Source: JAPPHA01 sp964291635 (GTDB taxonomy: Bacteria > Pseudomonadota > Alphaproteobacteria > Rhodobacterales > Rhodobacteraceae). From it: a DNA stretch of 64,000 bases. The number at the start of each line of letters is the position of its first letter. The stretch's first letter is position 1. The notes under the pieces were generated by a model. That model saw nothing but the letters and a program-made list of their open reading frames with translations. It did not search any database and was not told where the DNA came from. The translations under genes and the position numbers were made by a program. This document shows positions 1-8,657 of the stretch, one piece after another. Location: contig OZ219907.1 of NCBI GenBank assembly GCA_964291635.2, positions 372,001 to 436,000 on the forward strand, in the 5' to 3' direction.

Positions 1-950
1 GGCGAAGTCTTGCGCGCGCGATTACTCTCGTGGAAAGTGAAAGGCCGGACCACAGGGCACAATCGCTCGAATTGTTGTCCCTGTTGCGTAGTTCCGACCG
101 GCAGGGGCTTCGGGTGGGTCTTTCCGGAACCCCGGGCTCCGGCAAGTCGACATTGATCGAACAGCTCGGGCTGATGCTCGCGGACGCCGAAAACCGCGTT
201 GCCGTTCTCGCGGTCGATCCATCGTCAACCCGGTCCGGTGGCTCGATTCTCGGCGACAAGACCCGGATGGAACGGTTGGCACGCCATCACAACGCGTTCA
301 TTCGGCCGTCACCCTCGCGCATGGCGCTAGGCGGCGTGTCGGCCCGAACACGGGAAGTCATCGCACTTTGTGAAGCGGCCGGGTTCGACACGATCATCAT
401 CGAAACCATGGGTGTGGGGCAATCCGAGATACTCGTGTCCGAAATGTCGGACGTATTTGTATTGATACTCGGTCCGGCCGGGGGTGACGAACTGCAGGGC
501 GTCAAACGAGGAGTCATTGAGATTTCCGACTTCGTGCTTGTCAACAAGGCCGACGGCGACCTGGAAGCCGCGGCCAGGCAAACCTGCGCCGAGTATGCAG
601 GTGCACTGAGGCTTCTGAGTTCACGTCCGTGCGACCCTGACGGAGTCCCAATGGCTATGACGATTTCGGCAAGATTTGGAACCGGCCTCGCGACGGCCTG
701 GAAGCAAATCACTGCATTGGCCGAATGGCGAAGGCGTTCCGGTTTCTGGGATTCAAACCGTACCAGACAGGAGGTCCGCTGGTTCGAGGCGGAGGTTGAC
801 AGGTGTTTGCTGGATGAAATCCGAACCGTTCCCGGTCTGGCGGAAGTTCGGACAGAAGTTGCGCTTGGTGTCAGCAACGGAGGAATCGACCCGGGCGAAG
901 GCGCCGTCAGGGTGATCGAATGGTTTCGCACCAGGCAATCCCCGAATTGA
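1..950 (+). CDS. meaB: Methylmalonyl-CoA mutase-associated GTPase MeaB (5' end outside window)
   Basis: G3E-type P-loop GTPase of the MeaB/ArgK family, which chaperones adenosylcobalamin-dependent methylmalonyl-CoA mutase, loading cofactor and protecting the enzyme. A Walker A motif GTPGSGKST lies about 35 residues after the first in-frame GTG (position 30), followed by the family segments AVDPSSTRSGGSILGDKTRM, ETMGVGQSE and the guanine-specificity motif NKAD. The frame is open to the window edge and the codons before the GTG read RSLARAITLVES, which is the normal MeaB N-terminus, so the GTG is internal and the gene starts upstream. The C-terminus looks complete. A mutase gene is expected upstream but is not visible. 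Family assignment is firm. Confidence 0.93.
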   Translation, partial: RSLARAITLVESERPDHRAQSLELLSLLRSSDRQGLRVGLSGTPGSGKSTLIEQLGLMLADAENRVAVLAVDPSSTRSGGSILGDKTRMERLARHHNAFIRPSPSRMALGGVSARTREVIALCEAAGFDTIIIETMGVGQSEILVSEMSDVFVLILGPAGGDELQGVKRGVIEISDFVLVNKADGDLEAAARQTCAEYAGALRLLSSRPCDPDGVPMAMTISARFGTGLATAWKQITALAEWRRRSGFWDSNRTRQEVRWFEAEVDRCLLDEIRTVPGLAEVRTEVALGVSNGGIDPGEGAVRVIEWFRTRQSPN

Positions 951-1377
951 CATGGGTGATTGCCTGGCTCGCCAATTCTTTCAACCGCAACAGTTCGGTT
1001 CCGGCCGGAGTTTGATCAATGCATTTTTCGGACCCGGGGAGGCACATGCCGTATCCGGGAAAATCTCCCGACGTTTCATTCGTCCACCGGTCCGCGAGAA
1101 TGGATCGCGACATCCGAAACATCGCCGCAGTCGACTGGCAGGCCGCGAGATGCCTGCAGCAATCTGCCTCGATCGATGACGTGCATGTGGTCGAAATCCG
1201 CCGCGTCGGCGACTTGCGTCGCGGTGTTCCTGAAAATCCGAACCGACGTAACGCCATCACCTGGTAGTCATCTTGCGCATTTCAATTGCGTCTTGACGAA
1301 GTCAGCGGCGGCGGGCTAGGTACCGCGCCGAATTGCTGCCCAGGCGCGGCCCAATATCAGCTACGGAAACCGAACCA
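951..1377. other. Intergenic region upstream of rpmB; no gene seen
   Basis: Roughly 430 bases between meaB and rpmB. Short frames occur on both strands but none has a recognisable family, good start context or convincing protein composition. The only signal is a possible rpmB promoter near the right end. Confidence 0.5.
1293..1321 (+). promoter_or_regulatory. Candidate housekeeping promoter for rpmB
   Basis: TTGACG (1293-1298) is followed after 17 bases by CTAGGT (1316-1321), about 57 bases before the rpmB ATG. The -35 is good; the -10 is weak by the E. coli standard, though alphaproteobacterial -10 elements are often degenerate. Inference only. Confidence 0.35.
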
Positions 1378-1665
1378 ATGTCCCGTCGATGTGAACTGAC
1401 CGGAAAAAAGCCTCAGAGCGGCAACAATGTGAGCCACGCACATAACAAGACCAGGCGACGGTTTCTGCCGAACCTGAATCAGGTGACGCTCGTCAGCGAA
1501 ACGCTGGGCCGGTCATACCGGCTTCGGATTTCGGCCGCGGCGCTCAGGGCGGTAGATCACTGTGGCGGTCTCGACGCTTTCCTGGCGAAGGCCAAGGATG
1601 CTGAACTGTCGGACCGGACACTCAAGATCAAGCGCGAGATTCAAAAGGCGGCCGCAAACGCCTGA
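1378..1665 (+). CDS. rpmB: 50S ribosomal protein L28
   Basis: Large-subunit ribosomal protein of 95 residues. It begins MSRRCELTGKKPQSGNNVSH, the typical L28 N-terminus, followed by KTRRRFLPNLNQV and an LRISAAALRAVDHCGGLDAF segment as in alphaproteobacterial L28. The frame is open upstream to 1333, but the ATG at 1378 matches the conserved start, so the upstream extension is rejected. It stands alone, with no rpmG next to it; L28 genes are often monocistronic in this group. The E. coli-type zinc cysteines are not apparent. Confidence 0.96.
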   Translation: MSRRCELTGKKPQSGNNVSHAHNKTRRRFLPNLNQVTLVSETLGRSYRLRISAAALRAVDHCGGLDAFLAKAKDAELSDRTLKIKREIQKAAANA

Positions 1666-1849
1666 CCGACCGCCGCGTGAGGCAATTCGGCGAAGTTTTC
1701 CTGATCGGCGCCTGTAGCACCCGGGGACGGCAGTTTGTCCGGAAGTTCAGGCAGTTGGTGCTGCCGTTTCAGTGTTGTGGCCGACCCGGGTGAATCCGGT
1801 TTCCCCTCTCGACTTTCTCGCGCGCGTATTCGGGATTCGGTCGCGGTAG

Positions 1850-2542
1850 TCATCCTACCAATGAGTTGACCCAGGTCGGGACAACTTCGGTCGCGGGTCC
1901 GATCAGGACATCGTCGAATGGGTGACCGAGATGAGGCTGCTGAATGTTCAGGTGCGCGGTCTTCGCCCCGTTTGCCCTGGCCATCGAAGCAAGGCTTGCC
2001 GCCGGTTCGACCTCACCCGAAGTTCCGATGGATGCAAACGTCTTGCAACGGTCCACCAAATCCAGGATTTCGTCCATGAAGTAAGGACACTCACCGAAAA
2101 ACACCACGTCCGGTCGTGTTTTCGCTGCTCCGCAACGAGGGCATTGGTGGTCCCTGTGCAATTTTTCCGGAGCGGGCCAGCGATGTTGGCATCCCGAACA
2201 AAGCGCATTCATGAGCTCGCCGTGCATGTGGATCAGGTTGCGTGAACCGGCACGTTCGTGCAGGTCATCGACATTCTGGGTCACGATGACGACTTCCCCC
2301 GGCAGTGCCGTCTCAAGGGCGGCCAGCGCGAAATGAGCAGCGTTCGGCTCGGCCCGTCGACAGTTTCTTCGTCGCGCATTATAAAAATCGTGCGCGAGAT
2401 CGGTGTTCCTGGCAAAGCCATGAGGAGTGGCAACCATTTCCAGATCGTACTTCTGCCAGATTCCGTCCGCATCCCGGAACGTGCCGAGGCCGCTGGCAGC
2501 AGAGATCCCGGCACCTGTCAAAACGAAAATCGTTCCTTCCAT
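1850..2542 (-). CDS. cobB: NAD-dependent protein deacylase, sirtuin (Sir2/CobB) family
   Basis: Sirtuin of 230 residues that removes acyl groups from lysines using NAD. The NAD-binding GAGISAASG is at residues 10-18, TQNVDDLHERAG at 88-99, the catalytic histidine at 107 in HMHGEL, and four zinc cysteines at 115, 118, 134 and 137. Tyr54 and Arg57 in FYNARRR correspond to the Y-x-x-R pair that in E. coli CobB and human SIRT5 accepts negatively charged acyl groups, so desuccinylase activity is likely besides deacetylation. It diverges from the phosphatase gene at 2599 with 56 bases between starts. Confidence 0.93.
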   Translation of the reverse strand: MEGTIFVLTGAGISAASGLGTFRDADGIWQKYDLEMVATPHGFARNTDLAHDFYNARRRNCRRAEPNAAHFALAALETALPGEVVIVTQNVDDLHERAGSRNLIHMHGELMNALCSGCQHRWPAPEKLHRDHQCPRCGAAKTRPDVVFFGECPYFMDEILDLVDRCKTFASIGTSGEVEPAASLASMARANGAKTAHLNIQQPHLGHPFDDVLIGPATEVVPTWVNSLVG

Positions 2543-2598
2543 TTGCCCCGGTACCGTTTGTCCCCGTCTATCCGTCCGATGATCACCACTGTTCAGTC

Positions 2599-3087
2599 AT
2601 GACCGCAAGGGTTCTTTTCGTTTGCCTTGGCAATATCTGCCGGTCTCCTACGGCAGAAGCGGTCTGCCGGACGCTGGCCGCCAGGGAAGGCCAGCACATT
2701 CTGTTCGACAGCGCAGGAACCGGGGATTGGCATGTCGGCGACCCTCCCGATTATCGCGCGAGGAAAACGGCGGGCAGGCAAGGCTACGAGATGGTGGACC
2801 TGCGCGGACGGACCGTAACGAGCGATGATTTCGACCGTTTCGATCTGATCCTCGCGATGGACTCATCGAACCTGCGGTGGCTCGAAAGGAGGCGGCCTTC
2901 AGGAAGCCGAGCAGAGCTGGGCCTCTTTCTGGAGTTCGCGTTAGGTCCTTCGCATGGCGACGTGCCCGATCCCTACTATTCCGGACAATTCGACATGGTT
3001 CTTGAACTGATCGAACGCGCCGGCGCCGCAATCGTCACGAAATTGCGGAAGCGCGATGGGAGATGTGTGCACGGTCCTGGCCCATGA
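2599..3087 (+). CDS. Low-molecular-weight protein tyrosine phosphatase
   Basis: Cytoplasmic LMW-PTP of 162 residues that hydrolyses phosphotyrosine by a cysteinyl-phosphate intermediate. The N-terminal loop is VLFVCLGNICRSP, with the C-x5-R catalytic pair at Cys9 and Arg15, and the general-acid segment DPYYSG lies near the C-terminus. The frame is open far upstream, into the antisense of cobB, but homology begins at the ATG at 2599, which also leaves room for a divergent promoter. The last dozen residues are arginine and glycine rich and may be strain-specific. No tyrosine kinase is visible nearby, so the substrate is unknown. Confidence 0.92.
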   Translation: MTARVLFVCLGNICRSPTAEAVCRTLAAREGQHILFDSAGTGDWHVGDPPDYRARKTAGRQGYEMVDLRGRTVTSDDFDRFDLILAMDSSNLRWLERRRPSGSRAELGLFLEFALGPSHGDVPDPYYSGQFDMVLELIERAGAAIVTKLRKRDGRCVHGPGP

Positions 3088-3252
3088 CAGATCCGGGCCG
3101 GTTTCCTATCCTGGACAAAGATTGTTCACGTTCGGGACAACGGCGAATTCGACACGTTATCCTACCCGGGTGAATTTGCCCGCCCGTGGTCGTGCCAGGA
3201 TCGGCGAGCCTGGTTGCTTGACCACCGGTCAATTCGCGCTCATATCCGCCCG

Positions 3253-5052
3253 ATGACACAACTCGCCAACATCCGCAATTTTTCCATTGTCGCGCATATC
3301 GATCACGGAAAGTCCACTCTTGCGGACAGGTTGATGCAGCAAACCGGTACCGTTGCCGAACGAGACATGCAGGAACAGCTTCTGGACAGCATGGAAATCG
3401 AAAGAGAACGGGGAATCACGATCAAGGCGAACTCGGTGCGGATCGAGTACCGGGCGAGAGACCAGCGCGACTACGTGTTGAACCTGATCGACACACCCGG
3501 ACATGTGGACTTTGGTTACGAAGTCTCGCGCTCCATGCGGGCAGTTGAAGGATCGTTGCTCGTTGTCGATTCAACACAGGGAGTCGAGGCGCAGACGCTC
3601 GCCAACGCCTACCAGGCAATCGATGCCGGGCACGAAATCGTCCCTGTCCTGAACAAGATCGATCTGCCGGCGAGCGAACCCGCAGCGGTCTGCCGGCAAA
3701 TCGAGGATGTCGTCGGGATTGATGCGAGCAACGCCATCTATGTTTCGGCGAAAACCGGTGACGGCGTACCCGACGTGCTGGAGGCGATTGTCAATCGATT
3801 GCCGCCGCCCATCGGGGACCCCGGGGCACCGTTGAAAGCCATGCTCGTGGACAGCTGGTACAATTCCTTTCTGGGCGTCGTGGTCCTGGTCAGAATCATC
3901 GACGGTTCGTTGCGCAAGGGCCAGCGAATTCGAATGCTGAATGCCAACGCGGTTTACCAGGTCGACAGGGTCGGTGTATTCAAACCCGCCATGGCTGAAA
4001 CCGGGCGGTTGGACGCGGGCGAACTGGGATTTATGACCGCCTCGATCAAGCAGGTACGCGACACGCGGGTCGGCGATACGATTGCGCCTGAAAAAAACGG
4101 TGTCGCGGAGGCTTTGCCTGGGTTCAGACGGACCCAACCCGTCGTGTTTTGCGGGCTGTTTCCTGTCGAAAACGCGGCGTTCCCTAATCTCAGGGAAGCC
4201 CTCGAGAAACTCGCTCTCAACGATGCCAGCTTTACCCACGAAACCGAATCCTCGGCGGCTCTCGGGTTCGGATTTCGCTGCGGTTTCCTCGGTCTCCTGC
4301 ATCTCGAGGTCGTTCGCGACCGGCTCGAACGCGAGTATGGCATCGATCTCGTCACGACTGCTCCGAGCGTCATCTACCGGGTGTGCCTGATGGATGGCAC
4401 GGAGATTGAAATGCACAACCCGGTCGACATGCCCGACCTCTCCACCGTCAGCCACCTCGAAGAACCCTGGGTCCAGGCAACCATTCTCGTGCCCGACACC
4501 TACCTGGGAGACGTTCTCAGGCTTTGCCAGGACCGTCGAGGCGTTCAGCAGGACCTGACATATGCAGGTTCGCGCGCCATGGTCGTCTACGACCTGCCGT
4601 TGAACGAGGTCGTTTTCGACTTCTACGACCGATTGAAATCCGTATCACGGGGTTACGCATCGCTGGATTACCAGTTGATCGGGCACCGGGTTGGCAACCT
4701 CGTCCGCATGCAGATTCGCGTCAACGAAGAACCGGTCGATGCCTTGACGGTAATGGTCCATCGCGACAGTGCAGAAGTCCGCGGGCGCGCCATGTGTGTC
4801 AGGCTGAAGGACCTGATTCCCCGTCACATGTTTCGAATTCCCGTGCAGGCCGCAATCGAAGGCAGGATAATTGCTCGCGAGACGATTTCAGCCTTGCGAA
4901 AGGACGTGACGGCAAAATGCTACGGCGGAGACGTGACCCGTAAGCGAAAGCTTTTGGAAAAACAAAAGGCGGGAAAGAAGCGCATGCGCCGATTCGGCAA
5001 GGTCGACATTCCGCACGATGCATTTGTCAACGTGTTGCGCATGGAAACGTGA
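3253..5052 (+). CDS. lepA: Elongation factor 4 (LepA), ribosome-associated GTPase
   Basis: Translational GTPase of 599 residues, the usual LepA length, acting on stalled or mis-translocated ribosomes. G1 is AHIDHGKST near residue 14, then DTPGH (G3) and NKID (G4). The protein ends with the LepA-specific C-terminal domain, with KCYGGDVTRKRKLLEKQK followed by GKKRMRRFGKVDIP. The start is the ATG at 3253, giving MTQLANIRNFSIVAHIDHGK; an in-frame start at 3214 would add 13 non-conserved residues. It appears to be a single-gene unit. Confidence 0.97.
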   Translation: MTQLANIRNFSIVAHIDHGKSTLADRLMQQTGTVAERDMQEQLLDSMEIERERGITIKANSVRIEYRARDQRDYVLNLIDTPGHVDFGYEVSRSMRAVEGSLLVVDSTQGVEAQTLANAYQAIDAGHEIVPVLNKIDLPASEPAAVCRQIEDVVGIDASNAIYVSAKTGDGVPDVLEAIVNRLPPPIGDPGAPLKAMLVDSWYNSFLGVVVLVRIIDGSLRKGQRIRMLNANAVYQVDRVGVFKPAMAETGRLDAGELGFMTASIKQVRDTRVGDTIAPEKNGVAEALPGFRRTQPVVFCGLFPVENAAFPNLREALEKLALNDASFTHETESSAALGFGFRCGFLGLLHLEVVRDRLEREYGIDLVTTAPSVIYRVCLMDGTEIEMHNPVDMPDLSTVSHLEEPWVQATILVPDTYLGDVLRLCQDRRGVQQDLTYAGSRAMVVYDLPLNEVVFDFYDRLKSVSRGYASLDYQLIGHRVGNLVRMQIRVNEEPVDALTVMVHRDSAEVRGRAMCVRLKDLIPRHMFRIPVQAAIEGRIIARETISALRKDVTAKCYGGDVTRKRKLLEKQKAGKKRMRRFGKVDIPHDAFVNVLRMET

Positions 5053-5264
5053 GTCGGGCAGCGTTTCACATGGAGCAGAAGAAGAGGGAATCCTGCGCTG
5101 GACGGCCGCGAGGTCATTGCAGTCGATTCTGACCATCCCGGGAGACAAAAAGGGATGCGAAGCGAACAATTCGGACCAGCCCGGACTCCCTGGAGGAGCC
5201 CGCGGTCGCCCGATCAACTTGTCCGCGCGGTGAGCGTGCGACGCGCGAATCGGAGCCACGGAAC

Positions 5265-6224
5265 ATGAGAATCGGATTCATCGGCCTTGGAAACGTCGGA
5301 GGAAACCTGTCGAGAAGCCTTCTTCGAAACGGTTGGGATGTTTCGGTCAGGGACCTTTCGGAAGACCGCCAGCGGGAAATTGTCGCGGCAGGGGCAAGAC
5401 CTGGCGGGTCTCCCGTTCAAATGATGCAGGAATGCCATGCCGTGATCACCTGCCTTCCGTCTCCGGAAGCGTCGGCAGCCGTGTTGGAAGCCGATGACGG
5501 CCTGCTTGCAGCCGCGGCTCCCGGCAAGATCTGGATGGAGATGTCCACGACGGATGAAATGGAAGTCAAAAGGCTCGCCGAATTGTTCATCGCGCGGGGC
5601 GGTGAAGCAGTCGATTGCCCGGTGTCGGGGGGATGCCATCGTGCGGCAACCGGAAACATCTCCATTTTCGCGGGATGCGAACGGTCGACCTTTGAACGTG
5701 TTTTCCCCGTGCTCACTGCAATGGGACGGCAGATTCTTCATACCGGTGACCTCGGTTCAGCCTCAGTTCTGAAGGTTCTGACAAACTACCTGGCAACCGC
5801 CAATCTCCTGACATGCTGCGAGGCGCTGGCAGTCGCGAAAGCGGTGGGTATGGACCTTGCGACGGCTTACGATGCGATTCGGATTTCGTCGGGAAATTCC
5901 TTCGTCCACGAAACCGAGTCGCAGGTCATCCTTAACGGTTCGAGAGACATCTCGTTCACGATGGATCTTGTCCAGAAGGACATCGGCCTCTTTCAGGCCG
6001 TTGCCGAACGCGTCGGTGTGCCGCTGGAGATCAACCCGGTCATGATGGAGATCTTCCGGGAAGGCATCGAAAAATACGGACCAAGGGAACTGTCACCGAA
6101 CATCGTCAGGCGGCTCGAAGACGTGACGGGACTCCCGATACGCGCGCCGGGATTTTCGTCCGAGATGCTCGATGATGAACCGGAACAGCCCGGTTACGAG
6201 GTGGTTCCAAGGAGTCGCGGTTGA
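5265..6224 (+). CDS. NAD(P)-dependent beta-hydroxyacid dehydrogenase (3-hydroxyisobutyrate dehydrogenase family)
   Basis: Protein of 319 residues of the 3-hydroxyisobutyrate / 6-phosphogluconate dehydrogenase superfamily. The Rossmann motif is GFIGLGNVGGNLSR at the N-terminus, the substrate loop is DCPVSGG, and the catalytic lysine lies in VLKVLTNYLATAN. The family oxidises 2- or 3-hydroxyacids such as 3-hydroxyisobutyrate, tartronate or related branched acids; the exact substrate cannot be read from the sequence. A C-terminal extension of about 25 residues is longer than in classical MmsB. The gene is followed after about 50 bases by a small membrane protein that is probably unrelated. Confidence 0.88.
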   Translation: MRIGFIGLGNVGGNLSRSLLRNGWDVSVRDLSEDRQREIVAAGARPGGSPVQMMQECHAVITCLPSPEASAAVLEADDGLLAAAAPGKIWMEMSTTDEMEVKRLAELFIARGGEAVDCPVSGGCHRAATGNISIFAGCERSTFERVFPVLTAMGRQILHTGDLGSASVLKVLTNYLATANLLTCCEALAVAKAVGMDLATAYDAIRISSGNSFVHETESQVILNGSRDISFTMDLVQKDIGLFQAVAERVGVPLEINPVMMEIFREGIEKYGPRELSPNIVRRLEDVTGLPIRAPGFSSEMLDDEPEQPGYEVVPRSRG

Positions 6225-6277
6225 CGGCGCCGGGCTGATGTCGCGAACCGAAAAAACCGAAAGACGGAGGTGTCCGG

Positions 6278-6757
6278 TTGTCCCGATCAATTGCCGAATT
6301 GCAGATTTCTCAGGGGAGGCGGTGGCTCGGCGTCGTCGCGCTTGGCGTTCTCGGTGTCGTCCTTGCAGGTCACGGTCTGTCGTCTCCCGAGCGGAGCGTT
6401 TCAGTGCGAATTGTTACCATTGTACTTGGTGCCGGTTGCCTATGGCAGGCCTGGCGGCATTTGACGATGACGAAAACCGGTATCGTGTTGACCGAGGACG
6501 GGTTGTTCGACGATTCCGGCGATCTGATTTGCGCGTTCGACGACATAGGTTCAGTTGACCGCGGTATGTTCGCATTCAAACCGACCAACGGATTCCTGGT
6601 CAGGCTGCGGCGGCCGGCCGGTTTTCGCTGGATTCCCGGTCTTTACTGGCGGATCGGTAAACGGGTCGGCGTTGGTGGCGCGACCCGGTCGGACGAGGCA
6701 AAGGTCATGGCAGACAGGTTGAAAATACTGGTTGACGAACGACAGCACCGGTCTTGA
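6278..6757 (+). CDS. Predicted two-helix membrane protein with a PH-like cytoplasmic domain
   Basis: Conserved hypothetical protein of 159 residues. Two hydrophobic segments (about residues 16-31 and 43-60) are followed by a hydrophilic domain containing FAFKPTNGFLVRLRR and IPGLYWRIGKRVGVGG, a pattern I associate with uncharacterised alphaproteobacterial proteins. The start is a TTG at 6278, chosen because a strong GGAGG (6266-6270) lies 7 bases upstream; no ATG fits. The conserved aromatic and basic cluster could bind membrane lipid or another protein. Function unknown. Confidence 0.7.
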   Translation: MSRSIAELQISQGRRWLGVVALGVLGVVLAGHGLSSPERSVSVRIVTIVLGAGCLWQAWRHLTMTKTGIVLTEDGLFDDSGDLICAFDDIGSVDRGMFAFKPTNGFLVRLRRPAGFRWIPGLYWRIGKRVGVGGATRSDEAKVMADRLKILVDERQHRS

Positions 6758-6936
6758 CGTCCCGGTAACACTCCCGTGGCCATGCGCTCCGACGCCGGAA
6801 TTCGAAACGGTCGCCAACTGTCAGGGCACAGTGACGCCAGGCACAACCAATGCCCGGGTTCTATCAGCCTCGGAAGCCGGTTCATTTCCGAAACCCGTCG
6901 GAAGTTCGTGATGGCGAGCCACGATCAGCCCATGGA

Positions 6937-7734
6937 TCATGGCTCGGAATATCCTAAGCGAAGAAACGCGGCGTGCCCCTGACGAACCGGAAAAGTGATT
7001 TCCGGATTCGCATCGTCGTTTACCTCTGTTTCCAGTGCAAGCGATGCGGCGAAGCGGCAATCCGCCAGGTCCGCCACAAGCCATTGATTGTCCGGAAGGT
7101 GCGGAAAGCGGAAATGCGACGACGGGTCTCCTTCCAGAACGCCTTGCGGGACCTCGAACTTGCGTGGATTGAGTGAAAATCCCGTCCCCAGTGCCTTGAT
7201 CAATGCCTCCTTGACGGTCCAGAGACGGAAGAACAGGACGTACCAGTCCCATCCGGAAAGCCCTGCGAGTGCGTCCCGCTCGCATTTGCCAAAGACCGAC
7301 TCACTGGCAAGGCGAAGTGTGTCGCGTGCCCTGCGCGTCTCCACATCCACGCCAAGCCTGACCCCGTCAGTTCCGAATGCGATGAGCCCGTTCTCATGGC
7401 TGTGGCTCACGTTGAAGGCCGCCTCATTGGCCCGGCCGTCGATCATGGCAAATGGTTTGCCGTACTTTCCTGCCCCGAATGCGAGTCGGTCGTTTCGGCA
7501 GCCGAGACGCTCGCACAAGCATGCACGCAGTGCCGCCCGGCACCGGGAAAACTGGCGCCGCGCCCGCTCGACACGAAACCGTTGCCACCGTTGATGTTCG
7601 GTGCGGTCGAGCCAGGCCAAGGCAGCCTGGTCGTGCGCTTCGTTGGGAGAGAGGTCGACATGCAGGATTTCGACGCCGGCGCACGAAGCATACGGTCGCC
7701 ACCATTGCGCATCGCCGGAACCCGATTTGCTCAT
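6937..7734 (-). CDS. 4'-phosphopantetheinyl transferase (Sfp/Gsp type)
   Basis: Transfers 4'-phosphopantetheine from CoA to a serine of carrier proteins. The protein has 265 residues. The diagnostic motifs are NVSHS at 108-112, GVDVE with metal ligands Asp130 and Glu132, and WTVKEALIKALG with Lys175 and Glu176. The ATG at 7734 overlaps the stop of the upstream metallophosphoesterase as ATGA, implying translational coupling; the longer in-frame extension would lie inside that gene and is rejected. No PKS, NRPS or other carrier-protein gene is visible, so the target is unknown. The pairing recalls mycobacterial PptT with the phosphopantetheinyl hydrolase PptH. Confidence 0.92.
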   Translation of the reverse strand: MSKSGSGDAQWWRPYASCAGVEILHVDLSPNEAHDQAALAWLDRTEHQRWQRFRVERARRQFSRCRAALRACLCERLGCRNDRLAFGAGKYGKPFAMIDGRANEAAFNVSHSHENGLIAFGTDGVRLGVDVETRRARDTLRLASESVFGKCERDALAGLSGWDWYVLFFRLWTVKEALIKALGTGFSLNPRKFEVPQGVLEGDPSSHFRFPHLPDNQWLVADLADCRFAASLALETEVNDDANPEITFPVRQGHAAFLRLGYSEP

Positions 7735-8606
7735 CGAACTGCCCTCGATTCCTGTCCCGGGCGCGCGTCCACGGACATTTCGACTTCCCGCAGGTAGTGA
7801 CCGATTCCATGGACAGGCTGCCATTGTCCCGGATAGCCCAGTGACACTTCCTGGAACGGCACACCGTCCAACCACGCGGTCCCGCGGATATGAAGGTGAC
7901 CATAGATCACGGCGCAGGCATTGAATCGAACGTGCCAGGCACGTGAGCGACGGGTTCCGCACCAGGGCGTGAAACGCGGTACACGCGGCAGGACGGCGAG
8001 TGACTCCTCCAGAGGATAGTGGTTGACCAGAACCTTGGGCATGTCCGTTCCGCAGGCAGCCAGGCGCCGGTTTGTGACCGCGCACCGCCAGGCACACCAC
8101 GATTGGTGATCGGGAAACGGATCGCTGTGGAGCAAACGCTCATCAGCCGGAAAGAGATTTGCCTCAAGCGCCCACTTCACGACATCGTCCATGTGGACGT
8201 GGCCAGGGCGAAAGCTGTAGTCGAAATGCAGAAACAACGGCGCAATGATCACGTCGCCGGTCGCATGGGAAAAGACCGGGTAGGGGTCCTCCGGCGTCAA
8301 CACTCCGTGCCGGCGCGCAATCTCCACGAGACGGTGATACAGGTCCATGCCACGCGGTTCATCGGCCACACCGGTGCGACTCCACAGGTCGTGGTTCCCA
8401 GGCGTCCAGACGACTTGTCGAAATCGTCCGCAAAGAACTTCGAAACACCAGTCCAGGTGGCGGCAACCGTTGGCGACGTCTCCGGCGACGATGAGCCAGT
8501 CGTTTGGATGGGCGGGAATGTCCTCGAGCATTTCCTTGTTGCTCGGATGGGAAACATGGAGGTCGGAAATCGCCCACAGCTTGGGAAAGATGTCGTTTGG
8601 TTCCAT
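7731..8606 (-). CDS. Metallophosphoesterase, candidate PptH-type phosphopantetheinyl hydrolase
   Basis: Calcineurin-like phosphoesterase of 291 residues with the full metal-site series: SDLH (14-17), AGDVA (41-45), PGNHDLW (69-75), VNHYPL and YGHLHIRGTAW. It overlaps the downstream phosphopantetheinyl transferase by 4 bases in the same gene order as Rv2795c (PptH) and Rv2794c (PptT) in Mycobacterium tuberculosis. From memory, segments such as LWAISDLH, DDWLIVAGDVA, YGHLHI and EVSVGYP of PptH resemble LWAISDLH, NDWLIVAGDVA, YGHLHI and EVSLGYP here. A role in removing phosphopantetheine from carrier proteins is therefore plausible; the enzyme class is certain, the substrate inferred. Confidence 0.88.
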   Translation of the reverse strand: MEPNDIFPKLWAISDLHVSHPSNKEMLEDIPAHPNDWLIVAGDVANGCRHLDWCFEVLCGRFRQVVWTPGNHDLWSRTGVADEPRGMDLYHRLVEIARRHGVLTPEDPYPVFSHATGDVIIAPLFLHFDYSFRPGHVHMDDVVKWALEANLFPADERLLHSDPFPDHQSWCAWRCAVTNRRLAACGTDMPKVLVNHYPLEESLAVLPRVPRFTPWCGTRRSRAWHVRFNACAVIYGHLHIRGTAWLDGVPFQEVSLGYPGQWQPVHGIGHYLREVEMSVDARPGQESRAVR

Positions 8607-8657
8607 CAGGCGACCATTCGATCGATTTCACGGGTCACAGGATTTCGCACGTTGTCT

